From Candidatus Zhuqueibacterota bacterium 4484_219 (GTDB lineage Bacteria > Zhuqueibacterota > JdFR-76 > 4484-219), in the NCBI GenBank assembly GCA_002085035.1, contig MZGM01000088.1, positions 1-6,133 of the forward strand: 6,133 nt of DNA, read 5' to 3'. A model generated the notes under the pieces. The model had not been told where the DNA came from, did no database searches, and saw only the letters and a list, made by a program, of their open reading frames with translations. Numbering within the stretch: the first letter of the stretch is position 1; each line of letters starts with the position of its first letter. Position numbers and translations under genes: made by a program. Below are positions 1-5,843 of the stretch, in pieces.

Positions 1-414
1 GGCTGGTATGCTCCCCTCGGACTCTATCATCCTGAGGAGTTAGAGGGGCTTTCAGTTAGCAGATTTTGCGAGGCAGTAAGGGCTGAAGGATTTAATAGCA
101 CTCCTGGATGCAACAAATCTTTGCATCTCCATCCAGTTTTCAACACCATAGATGTTTACAATCAAGGGAAGCCGACCCGGATTGCCAATTCTACTTCTGA
201 CGTAAGGCAACCCCCGGGAAGTTTGCCCGTATCGGAGACTATTCAAGAAAGGACCTTTTCAGTTCCCTGGTTTAAGCATTATCGTCCCCAGATAATCGAG
301 GAATATGCTTTTGCTTTTCGTAAAGTGGCGGAGAACTATAAGGAACTACTTGCCGGCGACAAAGGAAATCCAGAGGATATTGGAGGTTGGGGGATGACTG
401 TACGAAGGGGGTAG
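1..414 (+). CDS. DegT/DnrJ/EryC1/StrS-family aminotransferase, C-terminal part (5' end outside window)
   Basis: The first frame is open from base 1 to a TAG at 412-414 and gives 137 residues, so the start and the PLP-binding lysine lie upstream. The visible part matches the C-terminal domain of the DegT/DnrJ/EryC1/StrS (AHBA synthase-like) PLP enzymes: a small-domain segment with F-CEAVRAEGF (residues 22-31), a His-rich stretch LHLHPVF (41-47), then a PVSET-like segment followed by RTFSVPWF (about residues 76-91), and a final helix with AFAFRKVAENYKELL (103-117). Family members aminate keto-sugars or act in related sugar-derived pathways, and some are dehydratases or regulators. Which reaction applies cannot be decided without the N-terminal part. 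The last 20 residues after the helix are a Gly-rich tail. The MFS gene follows after 50 bases with no visible terminator between them, so co-transcription is likely. The family call is fairly secure; the substrate is unknown. Confidence 0.8.
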   Translation, partial: GWYAPLGLYHPEELEGLSVSRFCEAVRAEGFNSTPGCNKSLHLHPVFNTIDVYNQGKPTRIANSTSDVRQPPGSLPVSETIQERTFSVPWFKHYRPQIIEEYAFAFRKVAENYKELLAGDKGNPEDIGGWGMTVRRG

Positions 415-464
415 TGCTCAGTAAAACTGCAAGTTACAAACATATTTGAGATGGGATATTTACT

Positions 465-1856
465 ATGTCAATAGAAGAGGGCGGAGAGATTAAGGATCAA
501 AATCCATTTCGAGAGGTGATTGATCCTTTCAGAAATCTTATTAAAGCACCGCGGGCCCTGTGGGGCATTAATCTAACCTATTTGCTGGAAGGATTAACTT
601 ATTTTGGCGTCTTATCACTTCTTGCTATTTACTTTAATAATTTTATCAAGTTGAATGATATTGTCGCTGGTAGAATGGTAGGTGTCCTTACAGCGGGGAT
701 TACTTTAAGTATGCTGTTTTTAGGTGCAACCGTCGATTGGATTGGAGTAAGAAAAGCTCTTCTCATTGCTTTATCGTTTATGTTAATTGGAAGGTTGTTT
801 CTAACAATAGCACCTCACATGGGTCCCGGGGGACTGTGGGCAACCGCCCACAAGTGGGCTATGGCTGGCATTATGGGGATCATTTTGGGTTATGGCATTT
901 ATCAGCCTGCTTGTTACACCGCTGTGAAAAAATTTACCACCCCCAAAACAGCAGCAATGGGTTATGCTATGCTGTATGCTATTATGAATCTGGGTGGATT
1001 TCTGCCTGGCTTAATCTCTCCACCCATTAGGAAGAGTTATGGCATTTTGGGAGTCTATTGGGTGTATGTTGGATTAACAGCTTTAGAAATAATTTTGGTA
1101 GCCTTGATATTGTCCAAGAAGACAGTTGAACTTGCTATTACTAACGCCAGTGCAAAAACTCAGGAAAAAATCAAAGCGGAGAAGGATTTAGAAGCACAAA
1201 AATCTATCAAAGAAAAAATTAAGTATTACGTCAGTAATTTTCCCATCAAAGATTTGCGGTTCATGTTTTTCATCTTTATTCTCATCCCTGTTCAAACCCT
1301 TTTTGCTCACAATTGGCTTACACTTCCTCAGTATTTCAGTCGAGCATTTACAGGAATTGTTAGCAATAATTTTGAATTTTTTGTTAATTTTAATCCATTA
1401 CTAATTTTTATTTTAGCACCGATGGTAGCAGCACTCACCAGCAAACGTGATACTTATAAAATGATGATTGCTGGTACCTTTGTAATGGCTTCTCCGACTT
1501 TTCTACTGGCTCTGGGTCCCACTATTTACAATGTCTTTGGCTACTTGATAATAATGACTATCGGAGAAGCTATGTGGCAGCCCAGATTTTTGCAGTGGAT
1601 CGCTGAGATTGCCCCTAAGAACATGACAGGTATCTACATGGGAATCGGACAATTTCCATGGTTTCTAACAAAAGTTATCACAAGTCTCTATTCTGGTTGG
1701 TTCTTAATGAAATATTGTCCTGCGGGTGTATCTCCGGGACAAATGAACACTGAAACCATGTGGTTTATCTATGGTCTTATTGCCATTATCAGCCCAATTG
1801 CTCTTTGGCTATCAAGAGGTTGGATGAAAGGCAGTATGGAGAGAAAAGAGGAATAA
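465..1856 (+). CDS. MFS transporter, distantly POT/PTR-like, 12 membrane helices
   Basis: This 463-residue protein is an inner-membrane secondary transporter. I count 12 hydrophobic segments, roughly at residues 33-58, 67-90, 98-116, 131-150, 163-185, 196-217, 265-287, 308-326, 331-350, 353-372, 388-412 and 430-450. Helix 1 carries LEGLTYFG (41-48), resembling the E-x-x-E-R-F-x-Y-Y-G motif of proton-coupled oligopeptide (POT) carriers. The helix 2-3 loop has an MFS motif A-like G-A-T-V-D-W-x-G-V-R-K (87-97). A strongly charged Lys/Glu-rich linker at about 222-256 separates the two six-helix halves, as usual for MFS proteins. The ATG at 465 is preceded by a weak purine stretch, GAGATGGG (448-455). 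The ATG at 451 is in another frame and stops at once. The gene has many AT-rich codons compared with the genes downstream. Fold confidence is high. The substrate is unknown, and the POT likeness is too partial to call it a peptide transporter. Confidence 0.85.
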   Translation: MSIEEGGEIKDQNPFREVIDPFRNLIKAPRALWGINLTYLLEGLTYFGVLSLLAIYFNNFIKLNDIVAGRMVGVLTAGITLSMLFLGATVDWIGVRKALLIALSFMLIGRLFLTIAPHMGPGGLWATAHKWAMAGIMGIILGYGIYQPACYTAVKKFTTPKTAAMGYAMLYAIMNLGGFLPGLISPPIRKSYGILGVYWVYVGLTALEIILVALILSKKTVELAITNASAKTQEKIKAEKDLEAQKSIKEKIKYYVSNFPIKDLRFMFFIFILIPVQTLFAHNWLTLPQYFSRAFTGIVSNNFEFFVNFNPLLIFILAPMVAALTSKRDTYKMMIAGTFVMASPTFLLALGPTIYNVFGYLIIMTIGEAMWQPRFLQWIAEIAPKNMTGIYMGIGQFPWFLTKVITSLYSGWFLMKYCPAGVSPGQMNTETMWFIYGLIAIISPIALWLSRGWMKGSMERKEE

Positions 1857-1894
1857 ATAATTTGATTTCTTGTTACACATAGCGCGTTGGATAA

Positions 1895-1907
1895 TCATTT
1901 TAAATGA
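1895..1907. repeat. Short AT-rich palindrome upstream of the aldo/keto reductase
   Basis: TCATTT and AAATGA flank a single central T in the 120-base gap between the MFS and reductase genes. The size and symmetry would suit a small dimeric repressor site, but such AT palindromes arise easily by chance. No convincing -35/-10 pair with proper spacing was found around it. Confidence 0.2.
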
Positions 1908-1964
1908 GCTTAGTTGTATCCAAAATTTAATCTGGAACAACTTATGACAAGCAAAGACAAACAC

Positions 1965-1972
1965 AAGGAGGG
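1965..1972 (+). promoter_or_regulatory. Strong Shine-Dalgarno fixing the reductase start
   Basis: AAGGAGGG lies 4 bases before the ATG at 1977. It is the strongest ribosome-binding site in the window. It favours this ATG over the in-frame TTG at 1914 and ATG at 1944, which would add 21 and 11 residues that do not resemble the family's N-terminus. Confidence 0.8.
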
Positions 1973-1976
1973 TAGA

Positions 1977-3011
1977 ATGCAGTACAAAGAGTTGGCTAAT
2001 ACCGGGGTAAAAGTAAGTAAAATTGCAGTAGGTACCTGGCAATTTGGACATGCCGCCGTTTGGGGGGAATTGTCTCCCCTTGAGGAATACCAGAAAATTA
2101 TTGACGAAGCTATAGATGCAGGGGTCAACTTAATTGACACTGCCAAAGCTTATGGAACCTCGGAAGAAGTACTGGGAAAAATTCTGAAAGGTAAAAGAGA
2201 CAAAGTTTTATTGGCCACTAAGTTGAGTCGTCAAGAGTATGATTACAATACAGCTCGTTCGGAACTGGAAGGAAGTCTGAAAAGGTTGCAAACCGACTAT
2301 GTCGATTTATACCAGATTCACTGGCCTAAAATAAACATTCCCGGTACCTGGCATAAGGCCGATATGGAAAAAAAAGATTATGAGGACGTTTTTAACTCGC
2401 TGATTAAATTGAAGCAAGAGGGTCTGATTCGTTTCGCCGGGGTGTGTAACTTCAGGTTGCATAATCTTGAAGGCTTGGGTGAGCAAGCCCTTGACTTCAT
2501 AGTCACAAATCAAGTGCCATATTCTTTGTTGTGGCGGTTTTATGATGTGGAAGGAGTCAGTGAATTTTGTAAACAGAAAAATATCGGTTTTCTCGCTTAC
2601 AGTCCATTAGCTCAGGGACTTTTAAGTGGAAACTTTGACAAGGATGTCAAAAATGTCCAGGAAAAGATTCGTCAGGCCAACATTCTTTTTAATGAACCTG
2701 TTTATGCCAGAGCAATAAAAGTAGTGAAAGTAGTAGAGGATGTAGCGGCGGAGATAGGGGCCACTCCTTCTCAAGTAGCCTTGAAATGGGTCATGGAAAG
2801 AGATGTTGTAGTGAGTGTGTTAAGTGGGATAAGAAAGTTGAAACATCTCGAAGAAAATATCCATGCAGTGGACATTCCTTTGACAGAAGAGCATCTGAAA
2901 AAATTAGACGAGGCCAGTCTGAATTTTCAAAATACTTTGCCGCAGGGGTTGGAACTGTGGATAGGAGACAATAGCAAAGAGAATCTTGAAAAGTTGGGCA
3001 TCAAAGCCTAA
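1977..3011 (+). CDS. Aldo/keto reductase, IolS/AKR11-like
   Basis: This 344-residue cytoplasmic protein is predicted to reduce aldehydes or ketones, or oxidise sugars and polyols, with NADP(H). The AKR catalytic tetrad is complete: Asp54 and Tyr59 in NLIDTAKAYG, Lys82 in LLATKLS, and His115 in DLYQIHWP. Other family marks are the start YKELANTGVKVSKIAVGTWQFG (3-24), SLKRLQTDYVDLY (100-112), LIRFAGVCNF (150-159), LAYSPLAQGLLSG (206-218) and a C-terminal cofactor region VLSGIRKLKHLEENI (281-295). The last one reads L-S-G-I where many relatives have I-P-G-A. The length is normal for the (beta/alpha)8 AKR barrel. The start is set by the Shine-Dalgarno at 1965-1972. The ceramidase-domain gene begins 8 bases after the stop, so the two are very likely one transcript. 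The sequence style resembles IolS-type and general-stress AKRs, but the substrate cannot be read from it. Confidence 0.92.
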   Translation: MQYKELANTGVKVSKIAVGTWQFGHAAVWGELSPLEEYQKIIDEAIDAGVNLIDTAKAYGTSEEVLGKILKGKRDKVLLATKLSRQEYDYNTARSELEGSLKRLQTDYVDLYQIHWPKINIPGTWHKADMEKKDYEDVFNSLIKLKQEGLIRFAGVCNFRLHNLEGLGEQALDFIVTNQVPYSLLWRFYDVEGVSEFCKQKNIGFLAYSPLAQGLLSGNFDKDVKNVQEKIRQANILFNEPVYARAIKVVKVVEDVAAEIGATPSQVALKWVMERDVVVSVLSGIRKLKHLEENIHAVDIPLTEEHLKKLDEASLNFQNTLPQGLELWIGDNSKENLEKLGIKA

Positions 3012-3019
3012 CCGAGACA

Positions 3020-4372
3020 ATGAAAGCAGGGTTTGCACAGACGGATATTACACCGCCAGTTGGTGTGGAATTGTGCGGCTTTGGATTTTTTCTGCGGCGG
3101 CGATCAAATGGAGTGTATGAGCCACTTTATGCAAAAGCAATGGCTGTTGGAGCGGGCGGGGAAGAAATTATCATTGTGGCTTGTGATCTCATTGGGTTGA
3201 GCAAGCAAATTGCTGATGAAGCCAGAAGCTATGCCTCGGAACTCACGGGTGTGCCGGCCGACGCAATTATGGTTTGCTGCACGCACACGCATTCAGGTCC
3301 GGCAACGGTTGATTTCATTGGGCTAGGTGAACCAGACCAGAGATATTTAGCCAGGTTACCCGGGAAAATTGCTCAGGCTGCATATCAAGCACACAAAAAT
3401 CTTGTCGAAGCTGAGATGTCTGTAGCCGAGGTAGAGGTACCGGTAGCGGAGTTTTGCTACAATCGGGAGTACGGTGGTAAGCGGAACGGAGAGAGTACAG
3501 GAGAACCGCTGGACGAGAAAGCGATTGTTTTCAAATTCAGTTCAAGGCAAAAGTTAATCGGATTAGCAAGCTTTTACTCGGTGCATCCTGTAGTCTGCTG
3601 TGAACAAACGTTCAAAATACATGGAGATTTTGTAGGTGTAGCCTCTAACATAGTAGCACGGGAGAATGGAGATGCTGTAGCACTATTTCTTCAAGGAGCT
3701 TGTGGGGATATCAACCCTATTTATTGCCATAAGCCAGAAGTGGTTTCACTGAGGAATTTGGAAAAACTGGCGACACGGTATGCACAAATTCTGCGTCAAG
3801 GACTGAAAGAAGCAAACCCTGTGCGAGTAGATTCCATCGGAGTAAGCAGTCGTTTTGTTACCCTCAGACAGCAACTTCCCGACAAGGAAGAACTGGAACG
3901 GAGTCTTGCCGCGGCAAAGCGAGTTTTGCGGAAGGAGTCTTTAGATGAGAAGGAAGAGCAATGCGCTACTTTCGAGTTGTATGCCACTACTGCCGTGCTC
4001 CGGAAGCTCAGCAAAGAGGACCCGCCCGAAATGACCGTCGAACTGCAGGCCATCAGGATAGGCGAAATGGGTTTCATCGGACATCCGTTCGAAATGTTTA
4101 ACGCCATCAAGAAGACGGTAGAGCGTAACGTCCAGCCGGGAAAGGTTTTTGTCGTCGGATATGCAAATGATTACAAAGGGTACGCACCCACAGAGGATCA
4201 GTATGCGTTGAACGACAAACAAAAAAGTGAATTTTCCTATGCTGCTTACTCTGTTCCTATGATCCGCGGCGATTACTGTTTTGATCCTGCAATTGGAACT
4301 GTACTTGCTAATGAGATGACGGAGCTGTACAGTGAAGTGGGCTTGGGAAATGGAGAAAGTAACACTGGATAA
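3020..4372 (+). CDS. Neutral/alkaline ceramidase N-terminal-domain protein (short, cytoplasmic form)
   Basis: This 450-residue protein has the hallmarks of the neutral/alkaline non-lysosomal ceramidase N-terminal domain: AGFAQTDITPPVG (3-15), CCTHTHSGP (86-94), a VHP strand with His189, HGDFVG (201-206), LQGACGDINP (224-233) and GYANDYKGYAPTEDQY (380-395). Known neutral ceramidases are zinc amidases. His89/His91 and His189 sit where metal ligands are expected. The ceramidase signature G-D-x-S-P, holding the nucleophilic Ser, reads G-D-I-N-P here (Asn232). The later G-E pair that supplies a Glu ligand reads G-H-P-F-E (353-358). There is no signal peptide, and at 450 residues the C-terminal ceramidase domain is absent. 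It is therefore probably a cytoplasmic metal hydrolase of this fold rather than a true ceramidase; that is inference. The ATG at 3020 has only a weak GAG upstream, so translation is probably coupled to the reductase. The part at about 3880-4150 is visibly richer in G+C than the gene's start. Confidence 0.85.
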   Translation: MKAGFAQTDITPPVGVELCGFGFFLRRRSNGVYEPLYAKAMAVGAGGEEIIIVACDLIGLSKQIADEARSYASELTGVPADAIMVCCTHTHSGPATVDFIGLGEPDQRYLARLPGKIAQAAYQAHKNLVEAEMSVAEVEVPVAEFCYNREYGGKRNGESTGEPLDEKAIVFKFSSRQKLIGLASFYSVHPVVCCEQTFKIHGDFVGVASNIVARENGDAVALFLQGACGDINPIYCHKPEVVSLRNLEKLATRYAQILRQGLKEANPVRVDSIGVSSRFVTLRQQLPDKEELERSLAAAKRVLRKESLDEKEEQCATFELYATTAVLRKLSKEDPPEMTVELQAIRIGEMGFIGHPFEMFNAIKKTVERNVQPGKVFVVGYANDYKGYAPTEDQYALNDKQKSEFSYAAYSVPMIRGDYCFDPAIGTVLANEMTELYSEVGLGNGESNTG

Positions 4373-4473
4373 AATAGGAATTAAATGTGAATGCGCCAAG
4401 TAAAACTGGGCTAGTAAATATTTGTTGTTAAATAGAGCAATTCGCTGTTTAGTTCGGGGGAGAAGAGATTGAG

Positions 4474-4512
4474 CACCGAAATAGCTAACGTTGCAAGTTT
4501 TCCATTTCGGTG
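4474..4512. repeat. 9-base inverted repeat, possible RNA hairpin or operator
   Basis: CACCGAAAT (4474-4482) is exactly matched by ATTTCGGTG (4504-4512) around a 21-base loop. No T-run follows, so it is not a classic terminator. It lies about 100 bases after the ceramidase-domain gene and 147 bases before the amidohydrolase. It could slow 3' decay, act as a weak terminator, or bind a regulator of the downstream gene. Confidence 0.4.
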
Positions 4513-4644
4513 ACATTGGACATAGTTGGGCTATCGGGGTTGCTACCGAAGTAATACTCAGATGGATGAGACAATGGTGAAATATTCTTACTGTTTCCAG
4601 ATTATCTAATACTGAATTCTAATTACTAATTTAGCACGATTTAT

Positions 4645-4652
4645 GAAGGAGA
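4645..4652 (+). promoter_or_regulatory. Shine-Dalgarno of the amidohydrolase gene
   Basis: GAAGGAGA sits 6 bases before the ATG at 4659, an ideal spacing. It supports that start, which also places the metal-binding D-x-H-T-H motif right at the N-terminus, as expected for the family. Confidence 0.8.
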
Positions 4653-4658
4653 AATTGT

Positions 4659-5489
4659 ATGATTGACATCCATACCCACATAGGCAAAATTCGCTATCGC
4701 GAACCGTACTTAACTGCTGGAAAACTTGTCCGTTGGATGGATCGGAAGGGTATCGAAAAAGCAGTGGTATTGGCTATCGAGAACCCCGAGGAGTTAGATT
4801 ATTATGTTCCCTCCCCGTATGTTCTTAAATCTTGCCGACGTTACCCTGATCGATTGATCCCTTTTTGCAATGTTGACCCTCGCATCAGAAACTCCAGTCC
4901 AGATACTGATTTTCGCTCAATTATTGGGGAATACGTGGAGCAGGGTGCCAAGGGATTCGGTGAATGTTTGGCGGGACTTCCGGTAGATGATCCCCGACTG
5001 ATGGCAATCCACAAAGCATGTGGGGAGTTGGGTATCCCCATTTTGATCCATATGGATTACCTTCGAAATACTGATAAGGTCGGATTGCCGGGGTTGGAGC
5101 GCGTGCTCCAGGCAGCACCGGAAACCACATTTATTCTGCACGCCACACACTGGTGGGCAGAGATCAGCGGCGACGTGCGTGACGAAGATCGGGGAGGGTA
5201 CCCCAAACGCCCGGTGACGCCCGGCGGGAAAGTAGATTATTTTTTTCAAACCTATCCTAACATCTACGGGGATCTCTCTGCTAGCTCCGGATATAATGCT
5301 CTGACTCGTGATCCAGAATTCGGCCGCCAATTCTTAGAGCGCAACAAAGACCGACTCCTCTTCGGTACAGATTACTTGAAGCCAAGGCAGAAAACACCAA
5401 TTATTGATTATCTTAAAACTGTGGATATTTCCGAGGAAGCCCGACAGTGCATCTTGCATAAAAACGCAGAGCGTATCTTGAACTTGTAG
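4659..5489 (+). CDS. Amidohydrolase-2 family metal-dependent hydrolase (TIM barrel)
   Basis: This 276-residue cytoplasmic protein belongs to the amidohydrolase_2 group, whose members hydrolyse or decarboxylate small polar compounds such as lactones, amides and aromatic acids using a divalent metal. Visible metal and catalytic positions are H5-T-H7 on strand 1, Glu102 in GFGE, His131 in ILIHMD, His161 and/or His164 in FILHATH, and Asp238 in LLFGTDYL. The C-terminal end HKNAERIL (267-274) is also typical. Between the strand-6 His and the next strand lies a hydrophilic stretch rich in Gly, Asp and Pro (about 168-195), probably a loop covering the active site. The start is backed by a strong Shine-Dalgarno. 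There is no signal peptide or membrane segment, and the length is usual for the family. The preceding spacer is 286 bases, so this may be its own transcription unit or the tail of the upstream operon. The substrate is unknown. Confidence 0.88.
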   Translation: MIDIHTHIGKIRYREPYLTAGKLVRWMDRKGIEKAVVLAIENPEELDYYVPSPYVLKSCRRYPDRLIPFCNVDPRIRNSSPDTDFRSIIGEYVEQGAKGFGECLAGLPVDDPRLMAIHKACGELGIPILIHMDYLRNTDKVGLPGLERVLQAAPETTFILHATHWWAEISGDVRDEDRGGYPKRPVTPGGKVDYFFQTYPNIYGDLSASSGYNALTRDPEFGRQFLERNKDRLLFGTDYLKPRQKTPIIDYLKTVDISEEARQCILHKNAERILNL

Positions 5490-5500
5490 AGGCTCTTTTC

Positions 5501-5534
5501 ACGGTTTTGGGGGTTAATTTTGTCAGAAAACCGT
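5501..5534 (+). repeat. Inverted repeat just after the amidohydrolase stop; possible weak terminator
   Basis: ACGGTTTT (5501-5508) pairs exactly with AAAACCGT (5527-5534), leaving an 18-base loop. It starts 12 bases past the amidohydrolase stop codon. The following sequence is only loosely T-rich (GGTTTTTATC at 5550-5559), so a rho-independent terminator role is possible but not convincing. The arm CGGTTTT recurs at 5622-5628. Confidence 0.4.
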
Positions 5535-5560
5535 TAAAACAGGTTTATTGGTTTTTATCT

Positions 5561-5596
5561 TTCCTTAGCCTACGGCTTAAGTCGTGGGCTAAGGAA
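5561..5596. repeat. 36-base near-perfect palindrome, REP/IS200-IS605-like hairpin
   Basis: TTCCTTAGCC (5561-5570) and GGCTAAGGAA (5587-5596) form a perfect 10-pair outer stem. The inner part continues the dyad with a T-G pair (5571/5586), A-C-G against C-G-T (5572-5574 with 5583-5585), a G-T pair, and a central CTTAAG. So almost the whole 36 bases can fold into one stem with a tiny loop. No T-run follows. Long intergenic palindromes centred on CTTAAG with GGGC-type arms resemble those I associate with REP elements and with the ends of IS200/IS605 or RAYT-type elements. No transposase is seen in the window. A bidirectional terminator is the plain alternative. Confidence 0.6.
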
Positions 5597-5611
5597 CTTA
5601 AAGATTTACTG

Positions 5612-5636
5612 AGCAGTTTGGCGGTTTTAAACTGCT
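5612..5636. repeat. 8-base inverted repeat, third hairpin of the block
   Basis: AGCAGTTT (5612-5619) pairs with AAACTGCT (5629-5636) around a 9-base loop containing CGGTTTT, the same heptamer as in the arm at 5502-5508. It lies 15 bases after the large palindrome, and the two may form part of one folded element. Confidence 0.45.
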
Positions 5637-5670
5637 GACTACGTTAAGTGCGAGAGCTAACAATTGGTTC

Positions 5671-5690
5671 TTCGCTATCTTTCGCTATCT
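5671..5690. repeat. Perfect tandem duplication of a 10-base unit
   Basis: TTCGCTATCT occurs twice in direct succession (5671-5680 and 5681-5690). It may be replication slippage or a pair of protein-binding sites one helical turn apart, about 100 bases upstream of the cupin promoter. Confidence 0.55.
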
Positions 5691-5793
5691 TATGTGGGTA
5701 AATCAAGGCCTGAACATTCAACAGCAAAGCTCGCAAAATCTGTCAGGTCAGCAGAGGCGTAGAAACCGCCAAGTCTTCAGTGGGCGCAAATCT

Positions 5794-5823
5794 TTGACAG
5801 AATTCTTCCGAATCTGGTATAAA
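5794..5823 (+). promoter_or_regulatory. Sigma70-type promoter for the cupin gene
   Basis: A perfect -35 hexamer TTGACA (5794-5799) is followed after 18 bases by TATAAA (5818-5823), five of six bases of the -10 consensus. Transcription would begin near 5830, just at the GGAGG (5830-5834) in front of the ATG at 5844, so the leader would be only about 14 bases. This is the only clear promoter in the window and implies that the cupin gene is expressed independently of the amidohydrolase. Confidence 0.6.
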
Positions 5824-5843
5824 AGAATTGGAGGAAGATACTA

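Larger units (their letters stand above)
4373..4658. other. Intergenic spacer without a gene
   Basis: These 286 bases contain frequent stops in all + frames, and no ORF here has a ribosome-binding site. The spacer holds one inverted repeat (4474-4512) and the amidohydrolase ribosome-binding site. It has AT-rich stretches near 4600-4640, but no -35/-10 pair good enough to call. Its length and the Shine-Dalgarno at its end suggest that the amidohydrolase may have its own promoter here. Confidence 0.5.
5490..5843. other. Structured intergenic region without a gene
   Basis: No coding frame of note is present in these 354 bases. The left half (5501-5636) contains three successive inverted repeats. 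The right half contains a 10-base tandem duplication (5671-5690), a sigma70-type promoter (5794-5823) and the cupin ribosome-binding site, GGAGG at 5830-5834. No recognisable transposase fragment was found. Confidence 0.6.

Noticed and set aside
1862..1895. Possible promoter for the reductase (TTGATT or TTGTTA with GATAAT)
   Set aside because: The spacers are 22 and 14 bases, outside the usable range, so it was not annotated.
1914..1976. In-frame TTG and ATG starts that would lengthen the aldo/keto reductase by up to 21 residues
   Set aside because: The added residues do not look like the family N-terminus, and AAGGAGGG directly precedes the ATG at 1977.
3941..4516. 191-codon open frame on the minus strand
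   Set aside because: It lies mostly antisense to the well-supported ceramidase-domain gene, shows no recognisable domain, and has a composition typical of a reverse-complement shadow.
4917..5330. 137-codon open frame on the minus strand within the amidohydrolase
   Set aside because: It is fully antisense to a gene with intact catalytic motifs, and its translation shows no family features.
5501..5560. Rho-independent terminator after the amidohydrolase
   Set aside because: The stem has an 18-base loop, and the only T-rich stretch is 16 or more bases beyond it, so only a weak-terminator possibility is kept in the repeat entry.
5641..5670. Integron attC-like core (GTTAAGT near 5644 with TAAC further on)
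   Set aside because: The partner core site does not fit the R-Y-Y-Y-A-A-C pattern, and no cassette array or integrase is present.
5490..5843. CRISPR-like or other short-repeat array
   Set aside because: The repeats are one-off inverted repeats plus a single 10-base duplication; there is no regularly spaced repeat series.
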